The translations under genes and the position numbers were made by a program. A DNA stretch of 64,000 bases. It comes from Flavobacteriaceae bacterium. Its GTDB lineage: Bacteria; Bacteroidota; Bacteroidia; Flavobacteriales; Flavobacteriaceae. This document shows, piece by piece, positions 8,616 to 16,441 of this stretch (position 1 is its first letter; each line of letters begins with the position of its first letter). The notes beneath the pieces are model-generated. The model saw nothing but the letters and a program-made list of their open reading frames with translations, was not told where the DNA came from and did not search any database. The stretch covers positions 62,001 through 126,000 of the forward strand of contig JASBUG010000030.1 of the NCBI GenBank assembly GCA_030148025.1, read 5' to 3'.

Positions 8616-10148
8616 TTAATCAATTGGTTGCATCCATTTTTTTCGTAATGCCAACTGAGCTTCAGAAGCATTATCAATTGTACTGAAAGTAGCTGTGGCT
8701 TCGTCAAAATCGATACCTATTTTATTGTAATACGCTTTTAAAGGTAAGGTTTTAGAGTTAATTACATAATCATTGAAAAAAGTTCTAATTTCTGGATAGG
8801 TAGCTTCTGTGAACTCATCAAAGAAAGTTGCATCTTCAAAAGGTTTGCTAGGGCCATACTTTTTAGCAAACTCGTTCACTACATCTTTTAAACCACGCTC
8901 ACCATTAGATAATTCTAAAAGTTTAATATCTAACAAGCCTGCAACAAGTGCTCCTTTCATATAAATATTCCCATATTGTTTATGTCCTTCAGGTGTGTAT
9001 GAAGTTTGAGCGAGTTCGGTTAAACTTATATTGGGATTATAGTATTTTGTATTTATTAATACTTTTCGTTGTAAAGTCTTTAGGTAATCATCAAACGATT
9101 TTAATCCTGAACGAAGAAGCATCATATGAGAAGCCCATTCTGTAGTACCTTCATACAGCCATAAATGGTTGGAAGGAACTGGTGTAATGAAATTAAACTG
9201 ATCAACAATTTCACTATGAATGTTTAAAGGAGTTACAACATGAAAAAATTCATGAGCTGCGACTTCCAAAATTGCTTTTTCAAGATTTTCCCATGTATCT
9301 TCTTTATAAACGTATTCTGAGCTATATGAGTGTTCCCAGGCACCATTAGTAACATCTTCAAAATGGAATAAGAAAGTATATCTATCTACTGGAAGTCCAC
9401 CTAAAAAACTACTTGCAGACAACAGCATGTTTTTCATAGATTCTAATACTTGTTCCGATTTGATCAATCCTTTTTTAGAATAGGTAAAGATGTCTACAGT
9501 GGTTCCTTGTACATCCATAGATGCTTTGGTTAGGTTTCCAATTAAAATTGGTGAATCTACTACATGATCATAATCATTTGCAGTATAGATACCATCTGCA
9601 GTTTTTTCTAAAGCAGTCCCAATACTCCATTCATTAGGATAATCGATCTTAATTTTTAGAGGATTTGCCTGTTTTCCTTTAAAATAGCCAAATACAGCTT
9701 GCCCATTTATAAGTGTATGGTCATCTTCAATAGAAGTACCGCACATTAAATATATTTTATTTTCGGTTACAGGTGTATCCCAGGTTTCAGCAATTTCATA
9801 AGAGATTTTCGCGATTTTTTCAGGAGAAGTTAATTCGTATTGATTTGTAGAAACCTTATTTGTCGTCAAGGCATTTCCGTCTTTATCAAAGGCTTTAAAG
9901 TTACTTACGTAACGCCCAATATCCATTACCTGGTAGGTTCCTGGAGCCGTAGATGCAAATTGAAAAATATTGTTTTCGGCTTTAAGAGTAGGGGGAACCA
10001 CTTCTACTTTATAGGTGTCGTTACTTCTATCTAGTAGGTTTACATTAAAATTTACGTCTACAACTTCTTTGGTTTTGCCACTACCGCATGACTGAAAAAC
10101 CAATACACAAGCAACAAGTGTTAGTTTTAAAAAGTGCTTCATTTTCAT
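8616..10148 (-). CDS. M61 family peptidase, surface lipoprotein without PDZ domain
   Basis: A 510-residue zinc peptidase of the glycyl-aminopeptidase (M61) family. A lipobox FQSC puts the lipidated cysteine at C21. The N-terminal beta domain (about 30-215) precedes the thermolysin-like catalytic part with HEFFH (H299, E300, H303) and the third ligand E333 in WLYEGTTEW. GAWEHSYSS at about 269-277 corresponds to the family GGLEH motif. Most M61 proteins of about 600 residues have a C-terminal PDZ domain; this one ends soon after the linker SKTLPLKAYYNKIGID, so the PDZ is absent. It starts at ATG 10148 and is first in a four-gene minus-strand run. Confidence 0.9.
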   Translation of the reverse strand: MKMKHFLKLTLVACVLVFQSCGSGKTKEVVDVNFNVNLLDRSNDTYKVEVVPPTLKAENNIFQFASTAPGTYQVMDIGRYVSNFKAFDKDGNALTTNKVSTNQYELTSPEKIAKISYEIAETWDTPVTENKIYLMCGTSIEDDHTLINGQAVFGYFKGKQANPLKIKIDYPNEWSIGTALEKTADGIYTANDYDHVVDSPILIGNLTKASMDVQGTTVDIFTYSKKGLIKSEQVLESMKNMLLSASSFLGGLPVDRYTFLFHFEDVTNGAWEHSYSSEYVYKEDTWENLEKAILEVAAHEFFHVVTPLNIHSEIVDQFNFITPVPSNHLWLYEGTTEWASHMMLLRSGLKSFDDYLKTLQRKVLINTKYYNPNISLTELAQTSYTPEGHKQYGNIYMKGALVAGLLDIKLLELSNGERGLKDVVNEFAKKYGPSKPFEDATFFDEFTEATYPEIRTFFNDYVINSKTLPLKAYYNKIGIDFDEATATFSTIDNASEAQLALRKKWMQPID

Positions 10149-10327
10149 TATTACTTAAAATTGATTGAATGTTACTAGAACTGATCGTTTTTTAGCATAA
10201 AACACACGATACAGCCTATGATATTTTGTTTTTTGATTCAGTTCCCGAAAGTATGAATTATCAGTAGTTTGTCACGTTAAGGGATTCATAAAATAAGGGT
10301 TTTAAAAATAGGTTTTTTAAAGTACCA
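10149..10327. other. Intergenic region between M61 peptidase and smpB
   Basis: These 179 bases separate the M61 gene and smpB, both on the minus strand. I see no RNA gene, no strong hairpin and no perfect TAnnTTTG element. The M61 operon promoter must lie here but cannot be placed with confidence. Confidence 0.4.
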
Positions 10328-10786
10328 TTATTTGAAGTTTTTCTTGATTCTGTCAAGATTTCGCTTATTGTCCCTGTCTTTAATAGACTCTCGTTTATCG
10401 TAAAGTTTTTTACCTTTAGCTAGTGCTATTTCAAGCTTAGCATATCCATTTTCGTTAATGAACAATCGTAAAGGTACAATGGTAAGCCCAACATTTTTAA
10501 CCTCTTTTTCAAGCTTTTTAAGTTCTCGCTTATTAAGTAGTAATTTACGGGTCGCTTTTGGTTTATGATTTAAATAGTTGCCATAAGCATATTCTTCAAT
10601 AGACATATTAACAACAAAAAGCTCACCACGATCATTAAACTCACAAAAGCTCTCTGCTATAGAAGCTTTACTGAGTCTAATAGACTTGATCTCTGTTCCA
10701 GTTAGTACAATACCAGCAATATATTTATCTAGTATTTCGTACTCAAAACGAGCCTTTTTGTTTTGTATGTTTATGTTTTTTTGCAT
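10328..10786 (-). CDS. smpB: SsrA-binding protein SmpB
   Basis: A 152-residue RNA-binding protein that delivers tmRNA to stalled ribosomes in trans-translation. The sequence shows [29 protein letters not shown], the usual OB-fold start, and the basic tail [22 protein letters not shown] that inserts into the decoding site. The ATG at 10784-10786 was chosen over an in-frame TTG three codons upstream, because family members begin MQKN-like and the ATG is stronger. The tmRNA gene is not in this window. The downstream neighbour is the M61 operon after 179 bases. Confidence 0.95.
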   Translation of the reverse strand: MQKNINIQNKKARFEYEILDKYIAGIVLTGTEIKSIRLSKASIAESFCEFNDRGELFVVNMSIEEYAYGNYLNHKPKATRKLLLNKRELKKLEKEVKNVGLTIVPLRLFINENGYAKLEIALAKGKKLYDKRESIKDRDNKRNLDRIKKNFK

Positions 10787-10872
10787 GGAGGCCAAAACTA
10801 CACAAATTTATTAATTATAATACTGTTATTTATTGTTTAGTTTTGCGACAAAGCTGATTAAAAATAGTAGAA

Positions 10873-11610
10873 ATGAGACAATTTATATATACACTAAGCT
10901 TATTTTTTGTAGTAGTATCTTGTAAAACTGAAGTGACTCCAGATGCAAAAAATATTGTAGATAAAGCCATTGAAGTTTCGGGAGGTGAAACATATTCAAA
11001 TTCAATTATATCATTCGATTTTAGAGGAAGGCATTATAAGGCGACAAGAGAGCAAGGAGTATATCAATTTGAGCGTGTTATTACAGATTCCATCAGAACT
11101 ATTAAAGATATTCTTTTTAACGACGGTTTTAAAAGATTTATTAATGAAGAAGAAATTAAGGTAGCAGATTCTATGGTGCCTCGTTACTCTGCTTCGGTAA
11201 ATTCTGTACATTATTTTTCGGTATTACCTTTTGGATTAAATGATGCTGCGGTTAACAAAGAATATTTAGGTGAGGTAAAAATAAAAGGAAAGACCTACTA
11301 TAAAATCAAGGTGTTTTTTAATCAAGAAGGTGGAGGTGAAGATTTTGAAGACGTGTTTGTATATTGGTTTGATAAAGAAAACTATAAGTTAGATTATTTG
11401 GCATATTCATATGAAGAGGGCAGTGGTATAGGTCTACGATTTAGAGAAGCTTATAATGAACGATTTATAAACGGAATTAGGTTTGTTGATTATAATAACT
11501 ATAAGCCAGAAAAGAGTATAACGGACGTTTTTGCATTAGATTCTTTATTTGTAGAAGGGAAACTAACACTACTATCTAAAATTGAGAATGAGAATATAAA
11601 AGTTAAGTAA
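10873..11610 (+). CDS. Lipoprotein of a Bacteroidota-specific family (DUF6503-like)
   Basis: A 245-residue protein with a type II leader ending VVVSC, lipidated at about C17. After the leader it begins KNIVDKAIEVSGG and continues as alternating beta strands (ISFDFRGRHY, YYKIKVFFNQEGG, VFVYWFDKENYKLDYLAYS), which suggests a beta-rich carrier like LolA or the outer-membrane lipoprotein-sorting folds. I believe this corresponds to DUF6503, but I cannot search. Homologues have sometimes been labelled deoxyribose-phosphate aldolase; nothing here resembles DeoC. A -7-like element TAGTTTTG occurs at 10838-10845. The gene diverges from smpB and converges on the HAD gene. Confidence 0.75.
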   Translation: MRQFIYTLSLFFVVVSCKTEVTPDAKNIVDKAIEVSGGETYSNSIISFDFRGRHYKATREQGVYQFERVITDSIRTIKDILFNDGFKRFINEEEIKVADSMVPRYSASVNSVHYFSVLPFGLNDAAVNKEYLGEVKIKGKTYYKIKVFFNQEGGGEDFEDVFVYWFDKENYKLDYLAYSYEEGSGIGLRFREAYNERFINGIRFVDYNNYKPEKSITDVFALDSLFVEGKLTLLSKIENENIKVK

Positions 11611-11628
11611 GTGAGAGTGTTTTAACTC

Positions 11629-12333
11629 TTACAAATTATTGACTATTTTAAGTAAATCTGAAGGTGTTTCAATTTCCAGATCTGGTTTATATGTCCATGA
11701 TTTAGTATTGGCACCACTATAGGTTACAACAATGGATATAACTTTACTTTTTGCACCTAATGTATTAGAAATATTTCTTGCAAATTCAACATCTCCTTCA
11801 TGGTCACCTATATATATAATGTTTTTGTTTTCGTAATTTTTGTATAACAAATTTAAACACTTCAAACCACCAAAAGGATTTGGTTTTTGAGCATTATCAG
11901 GAATATCATCATAGCCAACAATTGCCTGAAATTTATGTGCTAAATCATTTTGTTTCAATACGCGGTGTATATTTTCTGAGGAGTTTTGAGAACAAATTCC
12001 TTGTGGTACCTGAATTTGATCTATAGTAGATTTTATTTCAGAAAACAATGTAACTGGTGTTGTGTTTTTGAGTTGATATTCTGTCCACAAAGTTCCGGCT
12101 TCAAGCATTTCTGCTTTAGACATTCCATAGTAGTTTATATATAGGTCTTGCCAGTTTTTTGACTGATGATTTGCGATATGATATGATGCTTCACTTTTTA
12201 AATAATCGGGTAAGTTTTCACCTGTTAATCTTGGAGCTACTTCTAATAAAATTTGCTTGGTTATATCGATGTTTTTAGGAACCGAATTAACTAATGTCCC
12301 GTCATAATCCCAAAGAATAGCATCTAAATTCAT
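11629..12333 (-). CDS. HAD superfamily hydrolase (phosphoglycolate phosphatase-like)
   Basis: A 234-residue cytosolic phosphatase of HAD subfamily I. The nucleophile motif is LWDYDGTLVNS with D9 and D11, a C1 helical cap follows, and the C-terminal motif IYIGDHEGDVEFARN carries the metal-binding aspartates. QGICSQNSSENIHRVL is the motif II region. The first motif has tryptophan before the nucleophile, WDYDGT instead of FDxDGT, which is common in several subgroups. Substrate unknown. It lies 15 bases after the histidine phosphatase gene, and both are probably transcribed from the TATCTTTG element near 12890. Confidence 0.87.
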   Translation of the reverse strand: MNLDAILWDYDGTLVNSVPKNIDITKQILLEVAPRLTGENLPDYLKSEASYHIANHQSKNWQDLYINYYGMSKAEMLEAGTLWTEYQLKNTTPVTLFSEIKSTIDQIQVPQGICSQNSSENIHRVLKQNDLAHKFQAIVGYDDIPDNAQKPNPFGGLKCLNLLYKNYENKNIIYIGDHEGDVEFARNISNTLGAKSKVISIVVTYSGANTKSWTYKPDLEIETPSDLLKIVNNL

Positions 12334-12348
12334 TTATATTTATTTTGA

Positions 12349-12861
12349 CTAATCAATGGTCAATACTAGATCAGACTTTTCACCACTAGGCGTAATGGTT
12401 ACAATATATAAGTTAGCATTATTGCTATCATCAATATTCTCGTGCTTACGCTCTCCTAAAATTGTATTTACAAAAGCTGGAGTGGTATTGCTATGGCCCA
12501 CTACTAATACTGTTTGCCCTTTAGTAGCTTGCGCAAATTCTTGAGAATATAGTTGTCTAGGATCGTATAGTTTTACTTCTAATCCTTTTTTTTCAGCGGT
12601 AGGCTGTGCTGTTTGTTTGGTACGGTTATAATCTGTAGAGTAAATGGCATCAAACGTCACATTTTCGAATACCAAACTCCATTTAGCAGCTCTTAAAATT
12701 CCTGCTTGGGTTAAATTTGGATTCTTATTGGTCTTATCGCTTCTATCTTTTTCTGCATGACGTATAAAATAATATGTTGTAGTTTTTACATTATCGTTTT
12801 CCTGTGAAAATGATGGTGCTGCCATAAATACAGCAAAAAAAAGTATAAGTAGATGCTTCAT
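12349..12861 (-). CDS. Exported histidine phosphatase (phosphoglycerate-mutase-like)
   Basis: A 170-residue protein with a signal peptide (residues 1-19, ending PSFSQ). The mature domain is a small SixA/PGM-type histidine phosphatase. RHAEKDRSD carries the catalytic phosphohistidine in FIRHAE, the region DAIYSTDYNRTKQTA supplies a second arginine, and VGHSNTTP holds the second histidine. Export suggests a periplasmic phosphate-ester substrate rather than a glycolytic one. It is the first gene of a two-gene run with the HAD phosphatase. Confidence 0.87.
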   Translation of the reverse strand: MKHLLILFFAVFMAAPSFSQENDNVKTTTYYFIRHAEKDRSDKTNKNPNLTQAGILRAAKWSLVFENVTFDAIYSTDYNRTKQTAQPTAEKKGLEVKLYDPRQLYSQEFAQATKGQTVLVVGHSNTTPAFVNTILGERKHENIDDSNNANLYIVTITPSGEKSDLVLTID

Positions 12862-12887
12862 AAAATTATAGTTTAGTCAGTTATGCT

Positions 12888-12895
12888 CAAAGATA
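12888..12895 (-). promoter_or_regulatory. Putative -7 promoter element of the histidine phosphatase operon
   Basis: The minus strand reads TATCTTTG here, a perfect match to the Bacteroidota TAnnTTTG -7 consensus, 26 bases before the ATG. No TTG is present at the ideal N19 distance, so the -33 half is weak. Confidence 0.5.
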
Positions 12896-12936
12896 GAACA
12901 GTTTGAAGATATTGATTTAAAAATAAGTGTTAAAAG

Positions 12937-13635
12937 TTATGCGAGCTCTAAAGCTATTTCTATCATATCTTTAAATGTAGTTTCACGTTCTTTACTTGTG
13001 GTTCTTTCTCCAGTAACCAAAGAGTCTGAAATAGTTAAGATACTTAGTGCTTTAACATCATATTTAGCAGCAATAGTATATAAACCAGCACTTTCCATTT
13101 CAACACAAAGTACACCAAATTTTGACCATTTTTTATACGACTCAAAATCATCAGCATAAAATTCGTCACTTGTAAAAATATTTCCTGCTTTTACATCAAT
13201 ACCTTTAGCTTTTGCAGCATCTACGGCTTTAATAAACAGTTCGAAGTTTGCTGTTGGAGCATAGTCAGCACCAGCAAAACGAATTTCATTTAGCCCTGAG
13301 TTGGATGAGGCAGCCATAGCCAAGACAATATCTCTAATTTTTACATCTTTTTGGTAAGAGCCAGCACTACCAACTCGAATAAGGTTTTTAACACCATATT
13401 CAGTAATAAGTTCGTGTGCATATATTGAAATACTTGGGACACCCATACCAGTTCCCATTACAGAAACGCGTTTTCCATTATAGGTTCCGGTATAACCAAA
13501 CATGCCTCTTACTTTATTAAAGCATACTGGATTCTCAAAAAATGTTTCTGCGATCCATTTTGCTCTTAACGGATCTCCAGGTAATAAAATGGTTTCGGCA
13601 ATATCTCCTTTTTTTGCTTCTATATGTACACTCAT
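12937..13635 (-). CDS. deoD: Purine-nucleoside phosphorylase DeoD
   Basis: A 232-residue enzyme of the hexameric bacterial PNP type, which splits purine (deoxy)nucleosides with phosphate into free base and (deoxy)ribose-1-phosphate. Visible features are H4 in [11 protein letters not shown], the phosphate-binding GDPLRAK, RVGSAGS, the nucleoside-binding VEMESAGLY and SDSLVTGE with the catalytic aspartate. The length is normal (about 233-239). It follows deoC by 14 bases on the same strand, forming a deoC-deoD salvage unit that passes deoxyribose towards glycolysis. No phosphopentomutase gene is adjacent. Confidence 0.96.
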   Translation of the reverse strand: MSVHIEAKKGDIAETILLPGDPLRAKWIAETFFENPVCFNKVRGMFGYTGTYNGKRVSVMGTGMGVPSISIYAHELITEYGVKNLIRVGSAGSYQKDVKIRDIVLAMAASSNSGLNEIRFAGADYAPTANFELFIKAVDAAKAKGIDVKAGNIFTSDEFYADDFESYKKWSKFGVLCVEMESAGLYTIAAKYDVKALSILTISDSLVTGERTTSKERETTFKDMIEIALELA

Positions 13636-13649
13636 CTTTGTTCTTTAAA

Positions 13650-14318
13650 TTAATAATCTGATGTGGATTCTCGGCCTTCTACAATGGCTATTCCGGCAGA
13701 TACACCTAGTCTATCTACACCTAGTTCGATATATTTTTTTGCAGTTTCAAAATTTCTGATTCCTCCACTTGCTTTTACTTTTGCATTTCCATTTACGGTA
13801 TCTAACATTAATTTTGCTGCTTCAAGTGTGGCACCACTAGAGCTAAATCCTGTTGAGGTTTTAACAAAATCGGCATTGGCCTCTAAGCTAAGTTCGCAAG
13901 CTTTGATAATTTCATCATTAGTTAATTCGCTTATTTCTAGGATTACCTTTAATATATTTTTACCAATAGCGTTCTTTACTGCTTTTATATCATCTCTTAC
14001 AGCATCATGTTGTTCGCTTTTTAATAAGCCTATATTAATAACCATGTCAATTTCTGTTGCACCGTTGTTAATAGCCTCTTTTGCCTCATAGGCTTTGGCA
14101 CTGGTAGACATAGCGCCTAAAGGAAAACCAATAACACTACATACGGCAACACTATTTGTGCTATTTAAACAATCTTTAGCAAGTTTAACAAAACTGCTGT
14201 TAACACATACCGAATAAAAATTATAATCTATGGCTTCTTTGCACAGTTGTTTTATGTCATTTTCTGTAGAAGTAGGTTTTAATAAGGTATGATCTATATA
14301 TCTGTTTATTGATTTCAT
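13650..14318 (-). CDS. deoC: Deoxyribose-phosphate aldolase DeoC
   Basis: A 222-residue class I aldolase that cleaves 2-deoxyribose-5-phosphate to glyceraldehyde-3-phosphate and acetaldehyde. The Schiff-base lysine is K153 in FVKTSTGFSSSGAT, the proton-relay lysine K182 is in VKASGGIR, and D91 lies in EIDMVIN. The TIM-barrel is full length. It starts at ATG 14318, upstream of deoD with a 14-base gap, so both are probably made from one mRNA. The 172-base gap towards ompW should hold its promoter, but I cannot place a perfect -7 element for this strand. Confidence 0.96.
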   Translation of the reverse strand: MKSINRYIDHTLLKPTSTENDIKQLCKEAIDYNFYSVCVNSSFVKLAKDCLNSTNSVAVCSVIGFPLGAMSTSAKAYEAKEAINNGATEIDMVINIGLLKSEQHDAVRDDIKAVKNAIGKNILKVILEISELTNDEIIKACELSLEANADFVKTSTGFSSSGATLEAAKLMLDTVNGNAKVKASGGIRNFETAKKYIELGVDRLGVSAGIAIVEGRESTSDY

Positions 14319-14460
14319 ATGTCTATTCTGTAAATTAAAATTACTATTATTTTATTAGAAACAGTCAGTATTTTCAAGCGAAAATAAAGGAATATAAAAT
14401 GAGAGCTAAAAAAAATAGCAAACTATGACATTAATCAGTTTTTAATGATTATTTAGAAGA

Positions 14461-14468
14461 TAAATTTG
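14461..14468 (+). promoter_or_regulatory. Putative -7 promoter element of the OmpW gene
   Basis: TAAATTTG matches TAnnTTTG exactly and lies 22 bases before the ompW ATG. A T-rich stretch stands about 20 bases upstream instead of a clear TTG. The inverted repeat TAATCA/TGATTA (14432-14451) overlaps the spacer. Confidence 0.5.
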
Positions 14469-14490
14469 TCCTGAATTTAAACAATTAATC

Positions 14491-15114
14491 ATGAAAAAAA
14501 CAATTTTTACAGCTATAGTAGCTTTATTATGTGTAACAACAACTATTAATGCACAGGATACTACTGATAATACAGATTATAATAAGTGGCAAGCGCGCTT
14601 TAGAATTATTAGTGTGATTCCTTCTCCAGGTGATGATTTAACTGGCGCAGATGTTGATATATCTACAGCTTTTGTACCTGAATTAGATTTTACATATTTC
14701 TTTACTAAAAACTGGGCAGCCGAATTAATTTTAGGAACAACTAAGCATGATGTTGAGCTAGAAGGTGGAGCAGATTTAGGTAGTGTACGATTATTACCTC
14801 CAACTCTTAACTTACAGTATCACTTCTATGCTGGAGACATTAAGCCTTATTTAGGAGCTGGTATTAACTATACATTCTTCTATGATGCTAAGTCTGGAGA
14901 TGTATCTGATATGGATTATGACAACTCTTTCGGTTTCTCTTTCCAAGCAGGTTTAGATTACAATCTAAATGAAAAATGGTTCTTAAACCTTGATATCAAG
15001 AAATTATTATTAAAAACTGACGTAGACGTAAATACAGATGGAAGTACAGTTTTACCTGTTGAGGTAGACATTAACCCTCTTATTATAGGTTTAGGTGTAG
15101 GTATGAAATTTTAA
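14491..15114 (+). CDS. OmpW family outer membrane beta-barrel protein
   Basis: A 207-residue protein with a signal peptide (1-21, ending TINAQ). The mature part begins KWQARFRIISVIPSPGDD, the OmpW opening, followed by alternating amphipathic strands (ELDFTYFFTKNWAAELILGTTKHDV, LNLQYHFYAGDIKPYLGAGINYTFF). It ends in phenylalanine (GVGMKF), the usual C-terminal signal for insertion into the outer membrane. OmpW proteins form eight-stranded barrels that let small hydrophobic molecules pass. Its codon use (many optimal codons) and strong terminator suggest good expression. It converges on the thioesterase gene. Confidence 0.92.
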   Translation: MKKTIFTAIVALLCVTTTINAQDTTDNTDYNKWQARFRIISVIPSPGDDLTGADVDISTAFVPELDFTYFFTKNWAAELILGTTKHDVELEGGADLGSVRLLPPTLNLQYHFYAGDIKPYLGAGINYTFFYDAKSGDVSDMDYDNSFGFSFQAGLDYNLNEKWFLNLDIKKLLLKTDVDVNTDGSTVLPVEVDINPLIIGLGVGMKF

Positions 15115-15133
15115 TAATTAGAAGTTAAACATT

Positions 15134-15161
15134 AAAAAAGCCGCTATAAGCGGCTTTTTTT
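15134..15161. terminator. Bidirectional Rho-independent terminator
   Basis: Perfect 11-bp stem AAAAAAGCCGC / GCGGCTTTTTT around loop TATAA. It is flanked by A and T runs, so it can end both the ompW transcript and the opposing thioesterase transcript, whose stop codon overlaps its end. Confidence 0.9.
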
Positions 15162-15651
15162 AGCTTAAAACTTTTTTAGCCCTGATCATTTTTATTCTTT
15201 CTTCAAAAAGGTCTGTACCCACCGGATTTATCACATTCTCAAAAAGATCTAATAAAATATTGGAGTGCTCTGTACGTTTTTTTGTTATGAGATCAATATA
15301 AACGAAGCTACACCATATAATCGATTTTAGTTCTGTTTTTTCCTCATTATACATTCGCATTTCAGCTTTTAAACTTGAATTAGTAAAGCCTATTAATTGT
15401 GACTGTATGGTTACAGTTTCCATCAAATTTGCAGGTTTTAAGTATACAATTTGATTGGCACTAGATACCCAACTTTTTTTTGTGTTTTTAGTTAATTTGT
15501 AGATGTCTAAATCGTAAATATTTGCTAATTCATCTTCACGATGATTCATAAAGTAATCAATGTAATTCCCGTTATTTAAATGATTAAATGGGTCGCAATC
15601 TTGAAAGCGAATCTTAGTTTTACTTTCTAATAGTTTTGGTAATGTTTGCAT
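15160..15651 (-). CDS. Acyl-CoA thioesterase (4HBT hotdog fold), TetR-controlled
   Basis: A 163-residue hotdog-fold protein. The motif IRFQDCDPFNHLNNGNYIDYF contains the catalytic-type aspartate and the helix entry of 4-hydroxybenzoyl-CoA thioesterase-like enzymes; LIGFTNSSLKAEMRMYNEE is the central hotdog strand. It probably hydrolyses an acyl-CoA of unknown chain. It follows the tetR gene by 52 bases on the same strand, and that gap contains a 24-bp operator-like palindrome. The neighbouring TetR therefore most likely represses it in response to a fatty-acid or aromatic ligand. Confidence 0.88.
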   Translation of the reverse strand: MQTLPKLLESKTKIRFQDCDPFNHLNNGNYIDYFMNHREDELANIYDLDIYKLTKNTKKSWVSSANQIVYLKPANLMETVTIQSQLIGFTNSSLKAEMRMYNEEKTELKSIIWCSFVYIDLITKKRTEHSNILLDLFENVINPVGTDLFEERIKMIRAKKVLS

Positions 15652-15664
15652 AGTGTTTGATTTT

Positions 15665-15688
15665 AAAATATACCAATCGGTATATTTT
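15665..15688. promoter_or_regulatory. Probable TetR operator upstream of the thioesterase gene
   Basis: Perfect 10-bp arms AAAATATACC and GGTATATTTT flank the 4-bp centre AATC. Read on the other strand the core is TATACC-GATT-GGTATA, differing by one centre base from the second site at 16323-16338. It lies between the tetR stop and the thioesterase start, and overlaps a TATATTTT -7-like stretch. Confidence 0.8.
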
Positions 15689-15703
15689 GATGTAAATAAA
15701 AAA

Positions 15704-16300
15704 TTAAATTTTTAATTCGTTATGAATAATTTCGTCTATTTGTATCATAGTATCTTTGAGATAAAATTCGTCATCCATGGTATAGGCCATAAATATGGCA
15801 CCTTGTATCATAGTGTCTAATCGTTTTGCAAAATGTGTTGGATTTATATCTTTAGATATCTCTCCTGCATCAATACCATTTTGAATGATGTTTGCTACTT
15901 CAGCCTGAATGCGTTCTATAACATTGCGAACTTTTGATAATAATAATGAGTTCTGATTATTTGCATCGACGCCTACATTTATTACTGGACAACCTCCCAA
16001 TTGTTTACTGTAGTCATAGTAATTTCTATAAAAATCAGTAATTAAAAATAGCTTTTGTATAGGTGAATCACTCAGTTCTAAGTGATCTGAAATACGTTTT
16101 AATAAATTTTTAATAGTGTATTTAAAAGCAGCGATTGCCAGTTCTTCTTTGTTTTTAAAATTACCATAAATAGCACCTTTTGTCAAACCTGTGGCTTTAG
16201 TAATATCACTTAAACTTGTAGCTGCATAACCATTTTTGTTGAAAATGGGAGCCACAGTTTCTAAAATATATTGTGATGTTAATTCTGCTTTGGTGGTCAT
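15704..16300 (-). CDS. TetR/AcrR family transcriptional regulator
   Basis: A 198-residue one-component repressor. The N-terminal HTH reads AATSLSDITKATGLTKGAIYGNFKNKEEL (about residues 22-50), followed by a ligand-binding helical domain with the FYRNYYDYSKQLGGCPVINVG segment typical of the AcrR-like C-terminal group. It starts at ATG 16300. Its -7 element TATATTTG (16308-16315) and an operator palindrome (16323-16338) lie directly upstream, which indicates autoregulation. A second, nearly identical operator precedes the downstream thioesterase gene. The ligand is unknown; acyl-CoA or fatty acids fit the target. Confidence 0.92.
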   Translation of the reverse strand: MTTKAELTSQYILETVAPIFNKNGYAATSLSDITKATGLTKGAIYGNFKNKEELAIAAFKYTIKNLLKRISDHLELSDSPIQKLFLITDFYRNYYDYSKQLGGCPVINVGVDANNQNSLLLSKVRNVIERIQAEVANIIQNGIDAGEISKDINPTHFAKRLDTMIQGAIFMAYTMDDEFYLKDTMIQIDEIIHNELKI

Positions 16301-16307
16301 AATAACA

Positions 16308-16315
16308 CAAATATA
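16308..16315 (-). promoter_or_regulatory. -7 promoter element of tetR
   Basis: The minus strand reads TATATTTG, a perfect TAnnTTTG match, only 7 bases before the ATG. Transcription would begin almost at the start codon, giving a very short leader or none. Confidence 0.6.
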
Positions 16316-16322
16316 TATAAAA

Positions 16323-16338
16323 TATACCTATTGGTATA
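16323..16338. promoter_or_regulatory. Probable TetR operator in the tetR promoter
   Basis: 6-bp arms TATACC and GGTATA around the centre TATT. It lies inside the expected promoter spacer just upstream of the -7 element, so bound TetR would block RNA polymerase. It matches the site at 15665-15688. Confidence 0.8.
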
Positions 16339-16358
16339 ATAATTTAAATTTTAATAAA

Positions 16359-16400
16359 GAAAAGCAGCGATCATCTATTTAAAGAATCACGCTGCTTTTC
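16359..16400 (-). terminator. Rho-independent terminator of clpB
   Basis: Perfect 11-bp stem GAAAAGCAGCG / CGCTGCTTTTC with a 20-base loop. On the minus strand the stem is followed by a T-rich tract (TTTATTAAAA), and it lies 42 bases after the clpB stop. Confidence 0.75.
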
Positions 16401-16441
16401 AACTAACCAACCAATTATAAGACTGTTTAAAAATGATATTG

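Noticed and set aside
13663-14091. 142-codon open frame on the plus strand opposite deoC
   Set aside because: It is fully antisense to a gene with all catalytic residues, has serine- and alanine-rich shadow composition and no recognisable family.
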